DNA of 64,000 bases from Flavobacteriaceae bacterium (lineage in GTDB: Bacteria > Bacteroidota > Bacteroidia > Flavobacteriales > Flavobacteriaceae). The DNA is taken from positions 1 through 64,000 of the forward strand of contig JANQMD010000042.1 of NCBI GenBank assembly GCA_028280265.1, written 5' to 3'. The notes under the pieces were generated by a model. It saw only the letters and a program-made list of their open reading frames with translations. It did no database searches and was not told where the DNA came from. The position numbers were made by a program, and so were the translations under genes. Positions 35,853 through 44,958 of the stretch are shown piece by piece; within the stretch, counting starts at the first letter, position 1; each line of letters starts with the position of its first letter.

Positions 35853-37064
35853 ATGCTAGAAGTAATTATGTCAAATACAGTTCTTCTAATACTACTATCT
35901 TCAGGTGTTTTTTTCTTGACGTTATTTGTTTTGCCAAGAATAAGAGAAAACAGCTTAAAATTAGGGTTATTCGATAAGCCAGATCATAGAAGTTCTCACT
36001 CTAATATTGTTCCTACTTTTGGTGGTATATCTTTTTATCTTGCTTTACTAATTACACTCTTTGTAATACAAAAATATGATGTTAATAGTGTTGGATTAAC
36101 ACTTGTAGTTTCAATATCAATATTATTTTTTACAGGACTCAAGGATGATCTTCAGAATTTATCTCCAAAGATGAAATTTTTAGGGCAGATAATAGGAGTG
36201 GCATTTTTGATGATACAACCTGATTTTAGAATTGTATCTTTTCATGGTTTCCTTGGAATATATGAATTGTCAACTTCTGTTTCTGTTGTTTTAAGCATGT
36301 TTTTGATTCTTAGTTTTATAAATGCATACAATCTAATTGATGGGATTGATGGTATGGCCTCAATCGTTGGTATTGTCATTGCTTCAAGTTATGGGTTTAT
36401 TTTTTATAAACTTAACATGCTATTTTACTTGGCGATATCTTTGGCAATAGTTAGTATGTTGTTTGCTTTTCTTAGATTTAATTTTTCTCCTAGGAAAAAA
36501 ATTTTTATGGGGGATACTGGTGCGTTAGTTGTTGGTGTCTCATTAGGACTTCTAACTCTTAAACTTTTATCTTTAGGCGCTAATGCATTTCAAGTATTAG
36601 CAATTAATAGAAGCGAAATTCCTCTATTGATTCTTGGAATTACTTTTATCCCAATTTTTGATATCTTAAGGGTAATGCTTATTAGATTAAACAGAAAACA
36701 GCCCATTTTTTCTCCAGATAGAAACCACATGCATCATATTTTAATTGATGCGGGCTTGTCGCATAGAAGGGCATCTATATTATGCGGAATAGGGAATATT
36801 GCGATTGTACTAATTATGTTTTATTCTATAAGAGAGTTTGGGATTTTAGCTTCAATTTTTGTGCTCTTCTTTTTTACATCATCATTCTTGCTTATGTTCT
36901 TCGGAATGAATAAAACTTATGCTAATAAACGTCGAAAAGTTAGGCTTAGAAATTTTCTGTTTGTTATCACTAGCTTATTTAGATTTCGGAGTAAAGGCTT
37001 AGAGAATCAATATAAGTTAGCATTTAACCAAAAACTTAAGAAAATACGCATACTTTTTTTCTAA
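35853..37064 (+). CDS. MraY/WecA-family undecaprenyl-phosphate sugar-1-phosphate transferase
   Basis: A 403-residue polytopic protein with about ten membrane helices. Family motifs are in order: TFGGISFY (55-62), the DD pair at 98-99 in LKDDLQNL, NAYNLIDGIDGMAS (157-170), FMGDTGALVVG with D221, and RNHMHH. It would transfer a HexNAc-1-phosphate from UDP to undecaprenyl phosphate and so begin repeat-unit synthesis, although a second initiating enzyme of a different fold follows. ATG at 35868 (residue 6) is an alternative start. Confidence 0.87.
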   Translation: MLEVIMSNTVLLILLSSGVFFLTLFVLPRIRENSLKLGLFDKPDHRSSHSNIVPTFGGISFYLALLITLFVIQKYDVNSVGLTLVVSISILFFTGLKDDLQNLSPKMKFLGQIIGVAFLMIQPDFRIVSFHGFLGIYELSTSVSVVLSMFLILSFINAYNLIDGIDGMASIVGIVIASSYGFIFYKLNMLFYLAISLAIVSMLFAFLRFNFSPRKKIFMGDTGALVVGVSLGLLTLKLLSLGANAFQVLAINRSEIPLLILGITFIPIFDILRVMLIRLNRKQPIFSPDRNHMHHILIDAGLSHRRASILCGIGNIAIVLIMFYSIREFGILASIFVLFFFTSSFLLMFFGMNKTYANKRRKVRLRNFLFVITSLFRFRSKGLENQYKLAFNQKLKKIRILFF

Positions 37065-37132
37065 TAACCACTCAAGAATACTTTATATAGGAAGCTCAAT
37101 ATTCTAAATTTTGAGAGATTCAAGTTTTTATT

Positions 37133-37693
37133 TTGCTGAAAAGAATTTTTGAAATACTATTATCATCATTTTTACTGGTACTACTTTTGTGGTTAATTCT
37201 ACTGTTATTCTTAATATCTTCATTTTACTACAGGTGTAATGGTATTTTTATTCAAAAAAGATTAGGCAAGAACAGACGAGAGTTTAATATTTATAAAATT
37301 AGATCTCTACCAGAAAGTTTTGAGAGAGAAAAAAATTTTTATGGAAAATTTATAAGAAAGTACAAATTAGATGAACTACCACAGCTTATAAATGTTTTTA
37401 TAGGTGATATGTCCTTTGTTGGACCAAGACCAGAAACCGTAGATTATTTTAGTTTCCATAAAGAATATCCTAATAAATTATTTGAAATTAAACCAGGTAT
37501 GACGGGATTAGCTAGTTTATATTTTTATAATGAAGATATACTAAAAGAGAAAAATATAAAAATAGATAACGTTATTTTTGATCAGTGGTTATATTTAAGA
37601 AAGAATAAGTTAAACTTAATATATTACGACAATAGAAATATCTGTTATGATTTAAGAATTATATTCAATACGATTATAAAAGTCTTTTTTTGA
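37133..37693 (+). CDS. PglC/WcaJ-type small sugar-phosphate transferase
   Basis: Monotopic phosphoglycosyltransferase of 186 residues with one N-terminal hydrophobic segment (about 5-30). The catalytic region has GIFIQKRLGKN and KYKLDELPQLINVF, in which the D-E pair is the nucleophile motif, followed by GDMSFVGPRPE. Length fits the minimal PglC class, which loads a diNAcBac-like sugar phosphate on the polyprenol carrier. The start is TTG at 37133. The substrate prediction is supported by the PglE and PglF homologues directly downstream. Codon use is very A/T-rich. Confidence 0.8.
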   Translation: MLKRIFEILLSSFLLVLLLWLILLLFLISSFYYRCNGIFIQKRLGKNRREFNIYKIRSLPESFEREKNFYGKFIRKYKLDELPQLINVFIGDMSFVGPRPETVDYFSFHKEYPNKLFEIKPGMTGLASLYFYNEDILKEKNIKIDNVIFDQWLYLRKNKLNLIYYDNRNICYDLRIIFNTIIKVFF

Positions 37694-37756
37694 ATTTACA
37701 TTAAGAAATAGAAATTAGAATCCAATACCAAATAGATACTTCAAAATCCATTTTAT

Positions 37757-38893
37757 ATGAGTAATAGAATTTGGCTTTCACCTCCTCATATGAGCGGTAA
37801 AGAAATGAAATATATAGAAAAGGCTTTTGAAACAAATTGGATAGCTCCACAGGGGTCTAATGTGACAAAGTTTGAAAAAGATATAGAAGAATATCTGGGG
37901 TTACATAATAGATATGTAGCATGCCTTTCATCGGGAACAGCAGCAATTCACCTAGCACTCATATTATCAGGGGTAGATAAAGGAGATGAAGTTATTTGTC
38001 AGTCCTTTACATTCTCTGCATCAGCAAACCCAATACTATATCAGGGGGCTAAGCCAATTTTTATAGATAGTGAAGAAGAAACATGGAATATGTGCCCTCT
38101 AGCTTTAGAATTAGCTATAGAAGATCGCATAAAAAAAGGGAAAAAGCCTAAAGCGATAATAGTTGTTCATTTATATGGTATGCCTGCTAAGATTGGAGAA
38201 ATTTCTAATATAGCTGAAAAGTATCAAATAACATTAATAGAGGATGCTGCAGAAGCACTTGGCTCCAAATTTAAAGGACAACAATGTGGAACTTATGGGG
38301 ATTTTGGGATTTTGTCATTCAACGGTAATAAAATTATTACTACCTCTGGAGGAGGAGCATTAATTACTAATAAAAAAGAAATCAAGGATAGAGCCGTTTT
38401 TTTAGCGACTCAGGCTAGAGATACTGCCCTTCATTATCAGCATTCTACTATTGGGTATAACTATCGAATGAGTAATGTACTGGCAGGTATTGGTTGTGGT
38501 CAGATGGAAGTATTAGACGATCACATTAATTCAAGGAGGGTAAATCATTGCTTCTATCAACAGGTTTTCGCAAATGTTAATGGAATAAAAATATTTTCAG
38601 AAACAAATCAAGATTATTACTCTAATCACTGGCTAAGTTGTATAGTGATAGATGAGCAGGTAACTGGTTTTAATAGAGAAAATATTAGATTAGCATTAGA
38701 AAGAGAGAATATAGAATCGAAACCTTTGTGGAAACCCATGCATATGCAGCCGGTATTTAGAAATAGCTTTTATTATGGAGGAATAATAGCTGAAACACTT
38801 TTTAAAAAGGGATTGTGTCTTCCATCAGGTTCTAATTTAACAGATCCGGATAAACAAAGAATAAAAAAAGTATTAGAATTGTTTATAACTTAG
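37757..38893 (+). CDS. pglE: UDP-4-keto-6-deoxy-GlcNAc aminotransferase (PglE-like)
   Basis: DegT-family aminotransferase of 378 residues. Key points are SSGTAAIHLAL (58-68) binding the cofactor phosphate, IEDAAEALGS (161-170) and Schiff-base lysine K192 in FNGNKIITTSGGG, the form seen in PglE/WecE relatives. HMSGKEMKYIEKAFETNWIA near the N-terminus is a PglE-type opening. It would aminate C4 of the product of the PglF homologue encoded next, giving a UDP-4-amino-2-acetamido-trideoxy sugar. No PglD-like acetyltransferase lies beside it. Confidence 0.82.
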   Translation: MSNRIWLSPPHMSGKEMKYIEKAFETNWIAPQGSNVTKFEKDIEEYLGLHNRYVACLSSGTAAIHLALILSGVDKGDEVICQSFTFSASANPILYQGAKPIFIDSEEETWNMCPLALELAIEDRIKKGKKPKAIIVVHLYGMPAKIGEISNIAEKYQITLIEDAAEALGSKFKGQQCGTYGDFGILSFNGNKIITTSGGGALITNKKEIKDRAVFLATQARDTALHYQHSTIGYNYRMSNVLAGIGCGQMEVLDDHINSRRVNHCFYQQVFANVNGIKIFSETNQDYYSNHWLSCIVIDEQVTGFNRENIRLALERENIESKPLWKPMHMQPVFRNSFYYGGIIAETLFKKGLCLPSGSNLTDPDKQRIKKVLELFIT

Positions 38894-38957
38894 TTATAAA
38901 TTAACATTATTGAGCTGAGTAAAAAAATGTATATTAAATTCTCTCAATATAGGTAGT

Positions 38958-40862
38958 ATGATAAAAAATTACCTTCTGTCCAAACTCAATAAGTACCCAT
39001 CTCAATGGGTAATACTTGCAATAGATATTACTTTAGTTGGGATATCTTTCATTTTTGCATATTTTATAAGATTCGATGCAACTTTTGATTTTGATATAAC
39101 ACTTTTAATGTATCAGGTTCCACTAGTAATCTCTATCGCTTTATTATCATTTTTAGTAGTGGGGTCATATAAAAGTATTATAAGGCATACAAGTAAAAGG
39201 GATATCTCCAATTTATTTACTGGAACTTTATTGATGTCATCTATAATTACTACAATTGTCTCGTTTCTTCGTTTTTTTGATATTCTTGGTAGCTACAAGA
39301 TTCCTATTTCAATAGTTATTATCCATTATTTTGTAAATACATTTATATTAACCATTTCTAGATTTGTCTTTAAGGCCTTCTATCAAATGATTTCAAATAA
39401 ACTACAGGAAACTACTAATGTACTGATTTATGGTGCTGGAGATTCAGGATTGATTACTTACGAAGCATTAAGAAAAGATGGAAAAATAAACTATAATATT
39501 GTTGGGTTTGTTGATGATGATATAAATAAAGTTGGTAAAAAAATTAATCAGGTAAAAATTTACCATAGAAAAGATTTAAATACAAGTTTTTTAGAGAAAA
39601 ACTCAATAAAAGAAGTTATTATTTCTATTCAAAATATCGATTCTAGTAAGCTACTTAAAATTACAGATAATCTCATTGAGATGAAGCTCAATGTGAAAAT
39701 CATACCACCCCTTGAGAAATGGATTGGAGGAGATTTACAAGTAAGTCAAATTCAACAAATTAAAATAGAAGATTTATTGGATAGAATTCCAATTAGAATA
39801 ACAAATCCTATAGTTGAAAGAGAGATAAACAATAAAATTATCTTAATTACAGGAGCTGCAGGTTCAATCGGTTCCGAGATTTCTAGACAACTTTCGAGAT
39901 ATAAATACAAACAATTGATTCTCATAGATCAAGCAGAATCTGCTTTATATGATATACAGCAAGAGTTAGTTCTTAATAAGAAAAAAAATATAGTAAGTAT
40001 TGTTGCCAATATTTCAGATAAAACAAGAATAGATGAAATATTTGATATTTATAAACCTGATAAGGTTTTTCATGCAGCCGCTTATAAACATGTCCCTTTG
40101 ATGGAATGTAATCCTTATGAGGCTTTAAAAACAAATGTACAAGGAACTAAAATAGTTGCAGATATCTCTGTTAAATATGAGGTTGAACGTTTTGTTATGA
40201 TTTCTACCGATAAAGCTGTGAATCCTACAAGTATTATGGGAGCAACGAAACGAATTGCAGAACTTTACATTAGCTGTTTGGATAAGGAATCTAATAAGAC
40301 AAAATTCACTACTACTAGGTTTGGGAACGTTTTAGGATCAAATGGATCTATTATCCCTTTATTTAAAAAACAAATTTTAAAAGGCGGTCCACTAACAGTA
40401 ACTCATAAAGAAATTACTAGATATTTTATGACAATCCCTGAGGCATGTGATTTGGTTCTAGAGGCTGGAAGTATGGGAAAAGGAGGTGAAGTTTACATCT
40501 TCGATATGGGGCAGCCAGTAAAGATATTTGAGATTGCAAGAAAGATGATTCAATTATCAGGTTTTAAATATCCTGATGAGATAGATATTCAAATAACTGG
40601 TTTGAGGCCAGGTGAGAAATTATATGAGGAGCTGTTGGCAAATGGAGAAAACACAATTCCAACATATAACGAAAAAATCCTAATAGTAAAAGTAAAAGAA
40701 TTAGATTACAGAGGAGTTAAAATAAGTATAGGAAAACTTTGCTCAAACGATAACTATAATGGAAATCATGATAATGTTTTACTAATGAAGCAAATTGTCC
40801 CTGAATTCATATCAAACAATTCTATTTATGAAAAATTAGATAAAAAAGTTTCTATAAGTTAG
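38958..40862 (+). CDS. pglF: Membrane-bound UDP-GlcNAc 4,6-dehydratase (PglF/WbpM/CapD type)
   Basis: A 634-residue protein with four N-terminal membrane helices (about 15-140), a CoA-binding-like Rossmann domain (about 145-270) and a C-terminal SDR domain beginning at IILITGAAGSIGSEI. The catalytic Tyr of the classical YxxxK is Met (STDKAVNPTSIMGATK), which is normal for this large-dehydratase class. It converts UDP-GlcNAc to the 4-keto-6-deoxy sugar used by the PglE homologue. The C-terminal GLRPGEKLYEELL is also characteristic. Confidence 0.9.
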   Translation: MIKNYLLSKLNKYPSQWVILAIDITLVGISFIFAYFIRFDATFDFDITLLMYQVPLVISIALLSFLVVGSYKSIIRHTSKRDISNLFTGTLLMSSIITTIVSFLRFFDILGSYKIPISIVIIHYFVNTFILTISRFVFKAFYQMISNKLQETTNVLIYGAGDSGLITYEALRKDGKINYNIVGFVDDDINKVGKKINQVKIYHRKDLNTSFLEKNSIKEVIISIQNIDSSKLLKITDNLIEMKLNVKIIPPLEKWIGGDLQVSQIQQIKIEDLLDRIPIRITNPIVEREINNKIILITGAAGSIGSEISRQLSRYKYKQLILIDQAESALYDIQQELVLNKKKNIVSIVANISDKTRIDEIFDIYKPDKVFHAAAYKHVPLMECNPYEALKTNVQGTKIVADISVKYEVERFVMISTDKAVNPTSIMGATKRIAELYISCLDKESNKTKFTTTRFGNVLGSNGSIIPLFKKQILKGGPLTVTHKEITRYFMTIPEACDLVLEAGSMGKGGEVYIFDMGQPVKIFEIARKMIQLSGFKYPDEIDIQITGLRPGEKLYEELLANGENTIPTYNEKILIVKVKELDYRGVKISIGKLCSNDNYNGNHDNVLLMKQIVPEFISNNSIYEKLDKKVSIS

Positions 40863-40906
40863 TACTAAAAAATGTATTTTCGTCCTATATTCTACTTTAT
40901 AGTTTA

Positions 40907-41671
40907 ATGAAAAAAATATTTAACCTTAGTGTACTTCTAATTATTGTATGCTCTTGTGTTTCTAAAAAGAAAATTACCCGTTTTCAATATGATGAGATTG
41001 ATCAGTTATTAGTGTCAAATTCTTATAAAACAGTCTTTAAGCCTGATGACTTATTACAAATTACAATATCAGCTCAGGATATTAAATCTGTAGCTCCTTT
41101 TAACTTACCATTTGTGACTTTCTCGGCTACAGCAGATGCAGCAGTAGGGCAACCAATTCAACAATCATATTTAGTAGATTCGAAAGGAGAAATAGATTTT
41201 CCTATTCTAGGGAGATTAAAATTGGGGGGGCTAACTAGAGAAAAAGCCATCGAAATGATCAAAGAAAAGTTAGACCCGGATTATGTGAAGAAGCCTACAA
41301 TTAATATAAGAATTATTAATTATAAGATAACAGTTTCGGGAGATGTTAGATTGCCAGGTACTTATACCATACCAAATGAAAGAATCACGATAGCTGAAGC
41401 TATAGGTTTAGCAGGAGATTTTAATATTTCTGCTCAAAGAAATAATGTAAAAGTTATTAGAGAAGAAAATAGTCAAAAAAAAGTTTATAATATTAATTTT
41501 CTCTCTAATAAAACTTTTACTTCACCAGTATATTATTTGCAACAAAATGACCTCATATATGTTGAGCCCAATAATGCAAAGGCCCAATCAGCAGCATTTA
41601 ACCAAAATACAGGTTTATTTGTGTCAATTGGATCAATAATCATTTCTTTAATAGCAGTCTTAACAAGATAG
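40907..41671 (+). CDS. wza: Wza-family polysaccharide export lipoprotein
   Basis: A 254-residue outer-membrane export protein. Its lipoprotein signal ends in the lipobox IVCSC (modified Cys about 17). A Poly_export domain follows (YKTVFKPDDLLQITIS to ILGRLKLGG), then an SLBB domain around ITVSGDVRLPGTYTIP. The C-terminal hydrophobic helix GLFVSIGSIIISLIAVL is typical of Bacteroidota homologues. It is four bases from the wzc start and would form the outer-membrane channel for the polymer. A TATTTTCG box (40875-40882) is a one-mismatch promoter element upstream. Confidence 0.9.
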   Translation: MKKIFNLSVLLIIVCSCVSKKKITRFQYDEIDQLLVSNSYKTVFKPDDLLQITISAQDIKSVAPFNLPFVTFSATADAAVGQPIQQSYLVDSKGEIDFPILGRLKLGGLTREKAIEMIKEKLDPDYVKKPTINIRIINYKITVSGDVRLPGTYTIPNERITIAEAIGLAGDFNISAQRNNVKVIREENSQKKVYNINFLSNKTFTSPVYYLQQNDLIYVEPNNAKAQSAAFNQNTGLFVSIGSIIISLIAVLTR

Positions 41672-41675
41672 TCCT

Positions 41676-44081
41676 ATGCTACAAAATCAAAATTATTTGT
41701 CTAATCAAATAGGTAATCAAGGAGATAGTATAAATATTCGAGCAGAGATTGAGAGATATTTAAGATATTGGAAATGGTTTGCTTTAGGTGTAATTTTATC
41801 TATTTGCATTGCATATATCTATTTAAGATATTCTACTCCTAGTTATATTGCTACTGCTTCTATATTAATAAAAGATAATAAAAAAGCAGGTTTATCAGCG
41901 GAATTAGAGGCGTTTAAAGATTTGGGTATTGTAGGAGGGAGTTCGCTTAACAATACGGATAATGAAATTGAAATATTAAAGTCTAGAAAAGTAATTGGAA
42001 ATGTTGTAGATTCTTTGAATTTAGACATAAGTTATTTCGTTTCTGGCAGAGTTATACAAAGTGAAGTTTACAGGAGAATAGCTCCAATTAAGATTAATTT
42101 TTTAAAAAAGAATTCAATATTTAATGAAAGAGATACCATATTTAATATAAAATTAAAAGATAAAATAAATTTTGATTTTGTAAATGAAGAAGACAAGATT
42201 ATTTCCTCTCATGTTTTTGGAGAATTAATTTCTAATAATCTAGGGCAATTTATTATCGAGAAAAACTTAGATATACGTAGTATTGAAACGAATGTGATTG
42301 TAAGAATTCTTCCAAAATACTACGTAGTTGACAGTTACAGAAGTAGAATTAATATTTCACCAGTTAATAAAAATTCAAGTGTTTTAATGTTGTCTTTAGT
42401 TGACCCTGTAAGGGAAAAAGCAGAAGATATTTTAAATGAGCTAGTAAAGCAATATAACATTGATGCTGTAAATGATAAAAATCAGGTTTCCAAAAAGACA
42501 ATTCAATTTATTAATGCTAGGTTAGATACAGTCGGAAAAATATTAAAAATTATACAAGATGATGTTAAGAAATTTAAAATCGACAAAGGATTTACAGGCT
42601 TACCTGTAGAAGCACGATTAGCTCTAGAGTCATTAAAAGAAACGAATCAAAATATAATTGAAGCACGTACTCAATTGAGTTTAGCAAAATGGATTGAAAA
42701 AAACTTAGAAAAACAGGAAACCAGATACGATTTTCTCCCTACTAGCCTCAGTTTTGATAGTAATGTTGCTATTTCCGCTTCAATTCAGATGTTCAATGAA
42801 CTGATTACTCAGAGAAATCAAACAAAAACGAATGCAGGTGAGAAGAATCCAGTTTTAATTCAAATAGAAAATGAACTAGAGAATACTCGTGCCTCTTTGA
42901 CAAAAAGTTTGACGAACATTTCAAAATCTTTAGAGTTAAAACTTACTCAGCTTAAAAAAGAAGAAGTAAAAGTTTTATCTAAAGTTAAATCAATTCCAAA
43001 TAATGAAAGAGGCTTTGTAGATATTGCTAGACAACAAGAGATTTTTAGTAGCCTTTATCAATATCTATTAAAAAAGAAAGAAGAAACAGATATATCTTTA
43101 GCTGTAACAGTACCTAATGCTAAGATAGTAGATGTAGCATATAGTTCAAAAGCACCAGTGTCACCTAAAAAGAGGATTATCTATTTGACAGCATTAGTTT
43201 TAGGAATTTTAGTTCCCTTTATTTTGATTTACATAAAGGACCTGTTAGACACAAAAATTCATAATAAGCAAGATATTGAATCCCAGCTTTCCATACCTTT
43301 TTTAGGTAGTATTCCCAAGTCAGTTAAAAAGGAGAAAATTGTCATAGGTAGAGATATAAGATCGAGTACTGCTGAAGCTTTTCGATTAATAAGAACTAAT
43401 TTAGATTTTATATTAGCCGGTAATAGAAAGCAGAGTAAGTCTATCTTTATTACCTCTACAATAAGTGGAGAAGGAAAATCTTTCTTATCTATAAATATTG
43501 CAGCTACTTTAGCATTATCAGGTAAAAAAGTTTTACTTATGGGAATGGATTTAAGAGCCCCTAAAGTAACAGAGTATTTAGGAGTTCCTGATAAAAAAGG
43601 GATTACAAATTACATCACAGATGAAGAAATTGCACTTGATGATATTATTTTCAATATTCCCGAAATAAAGAGTTTAGATATTATTGCTTCAGGAGTAATA
43701 CCACCTAATCCAGCGGAATTGCTTATGACAAAAAGAGTGGAAAACCTTTTTTCTATAGTAAAGCAAGAATATGATATAGTAATAGTAGATACAGCACCAA
43801 TTAATTTAGTTACAGATACACTTCTCATAAGTAAATATGCGGATATGTTTATGTACGTAATTAGAGCAAACTATCTAGATAAACGCCTGTTGACTGTACC
43901 ACAAGAACTATACAATGAAAAGAAACTAGCAAATATGGCTATCGTATTGAATAATACAGACCCCAAAAGAGCTTATGGTTATGGAAGTTATGGATATGGT
44001 GGATATGGAGGTTATGGATATGGATATGTAGAAGTTAAAAAACCTTGGTATAAAAAAATATTTAATTGGAGGAATTCATAA
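41676..44081 (+). CDS. wzc: Wzc-type polysaccharide co-polymerase and tyrosine kinase
   Basis: An 801-residue BY-kinase. It has an N-terminal Wzz domain with membrane helices near 36-54 and 505-525, and a GNVR-like region with long periplasmic coiled-coil segments. The cytosolic kinase has Walker A SGEGKS (597-602), Walker A' LLMGMDLRAPK and Walker B DIVIVDTAP. The C-terminus (about 765-790) is a Tyr-Gly cluster, the usual autophosphorylation tail. Cycles of phosphorylation control chain length and export through Wza. It is followed by the opposing CpsB phosphatase gene with a six-base gap. Confidence 0.93.
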   Translation: MLQNQNYLSNQIGNQGDSINIRAEIERYLRYWKWFALGVILSICIAYIYLRYSTPSYIATASILIKDNKKAGLSAELEAFKDLGIVGGSSLNNTDNEIEILKSRKVIGNVVDSLNLDISYFVSGRVIQSEVYRRIAPIKINFLKKNSIFNERDTIFNIKLKDKINFDFVNEEDKIISSHVFGELISNNLGQFIIEKNLDIRSIETNVIVRILPKYYVVDSYRSRINISPVNKNSSVLMLSLVDPVREKAEDILNELVKQYNIDAVNDKNQVSKKTIQFINARLDTVGKILKIIQDDVKKFKIDKGFTGLPVEARLALESLKETNQNIIEARTQLSLAKWIEKNLEKQETRYDFLPTSLSFDSNVAISASIQMFNELITQRNQTKTNAGEKNPVLIQIENELENTRASLTKSLTNISKSLELKLTQLKKEEVKVLSKVKSIPNNERGFVDIARQQEIFSSLYQYLLKKKEETDISLAVTVPNAKIVDVAYSSKAPVSPKKRIIYLTALVLGILVPFILIYIKDLLDTKIHNKQDIESQLSIPFLGSIPKSVKKEKIVIGRDIRSSTAEAFRLIRTNLDFILAGNRKQSKSIFITSTISGEGKSFLSINIAATLALSGKKVLLMGMDLRAPKVTEYLGVPDKKGITNYITDEEIALDDIIFNIPEIKSLDIIASGVIPPNPAELLMTKRVENLFSIVKQEYDIVIVDTAPINLVTDTLLISKYADMFMYVIRANYLDKRLLTVPQELYNEKKLANMAIVLNNTDPKRAYGYGSYGYGGYGGYGYGYVEVKKPWYKKIFNWRNS

Positions 44082-44087
44082 GGTAAA

Positions 44088-44825
44088 TTATTCAAACATA
44101 GCATTTCTTTGAATTAGATTTTCTAGCATCTTTTTGTGTTTTAAATTTCCTAACTTCAGCATCAAATCCAAATGCCTGCTATGATGTGTATCAGTTCCAA
44201 GAAAGTCATACAAACCTAAATCTAATAATTTTTTACTAACTTTTTGTATGTTGCTGCCGTAATGATCAGTTAGCGATAACATATTTAGTTGAAATAGACA
44301 ACCAGATTTTTTGAGTTTGTAGTAGTTTTCAAAATCATTGTGATAAAAATTATATCTTTCTGGATGCGCTAAAATGGGTTTGTATCCTTTCAGTTGAATT
44401 TCAAATAAAACCTCATACAAGTTTACAGGTGCATTAAAATACGACATTTCAACTAGGATATAATTTTTCTTTAAAGGCAGAATAGTATCTTTATCTAGTA
44501 ATGAAGTAAATTGTTCATCCAACATATATTCTGCTGAAGCAGATATTTTTATATCGCTTAAACCCTCTACTTTCAACCTTTTTTGAACTTCATCTAACTT
44601 ACTTAAAATAATTTCAGGAGAGTTTGGATACACATCTCCTAAAACGTGAGGTGTTGTGATAAAGTTTTTTATTCCGTAAGAAGACATTTTTTTTATCAAG
44701 TCAATGCTATGGTCTAAATCTTTAGCCCCATCATCAATACCTGGAAGTAAATGAGAATGAATGTCAACAAAAGATTCTGTAAAGATTTCTGTTAAAGGAA
44801 TGCTTTTTCTTCTTAAAAAGAACAT
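44088..44825 (-). CDS. CpsB/YwqE-type tyrosine-protein phosphatase (PHP family)
   Basis: PHP-domain phosphatase of 245 residues. Metal-binding motifs are VDIHSHLLPGIDDG (H23, H25), TTPHVLGD, LAHPERYNFY and GTDTHHSRH. Such enzymes dephosphorylate the tyrosine tail of the cognate BY-kinase and so oppose Wzc. Here the gene lies on the opposite strand and converges with wzc, with its own promoter box, whereas the Gram-positive cps arrangement is co-directional. Length and motif order are normal. Confidence 0.88.
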   Translation of the reverse strand: MFFLRRKSIPLTEIFTESFVDIHSHLLPGIDDGAKDLDHSIDLIKKMSSYGIKNFITTPHVLGDVYPNSPEIILSKLDEVQKRLKVEGLSDIKISASAEYMLDEQFTSLLDKDTILPLKKNYILVEMSYFNAPVNLYEVLFEIQLKGYKPILAHPERYNFYHNDFENYYKLKKSGCLFQLNMLSLTDHYGSNIQKVSKKLLDLGLYDFLGTDTHHSRHLDLMLKLGNLKHKKMLENLIQRNAMFE

Positions 44826-44840
44826 TTGTAATTGTTTCTA

Positions 44841-44871
44841 CAAATGTAGGACTTAATCATTTTTTAAAAAA
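44841..44871 (-). promoter_or_regulatory. Promoter box of the CpsB-like gene within an inverted repeat
   Basis: On the minus strand TACATTTG (44848 to 44841) matches TAnnTTTG, with TTTT (44871 to 44868) 19 bases upstream as a one-mismatch -33 element. The box is one arm of an inverted repeat, ACATTTGTA (44822-44830) and TACAAATGT (44839-44847), whose other arm covers the start codon. Confidence 0.45.
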
Positions 44872-44907
44872 TTTTTGTTATCGAAAACGATTGAGTTTTT
44901 TTATAGT

Positions 44908-44939
44908 GTTGTTTATAAGATATTGTTATGATATATTTG
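44908..44939 (+). promoter_or_regulatory. Promoter of the N-acetylglucosamine-kinase-like gene
   Basis: TATATTTG (44932-44939) matches the -7 consensus exactly, and GTTG (44908-44911) is a one-mismatch -33 element 20 bases away. The start site near 44946 would leave a leader of about 13 bases before the ATG at 44959. Confidence 0.55.
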
Positions 44940-44958
44940 ATTTTTTCAAATCAATATT

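Noticed and set aside
43970..44035. Short tandem DNA repeat (TATGG units)
   Set aside because: It is the codon pattern of the Tyr-Gly autophosphorylation tail of Wzc, not an independent repeat element.
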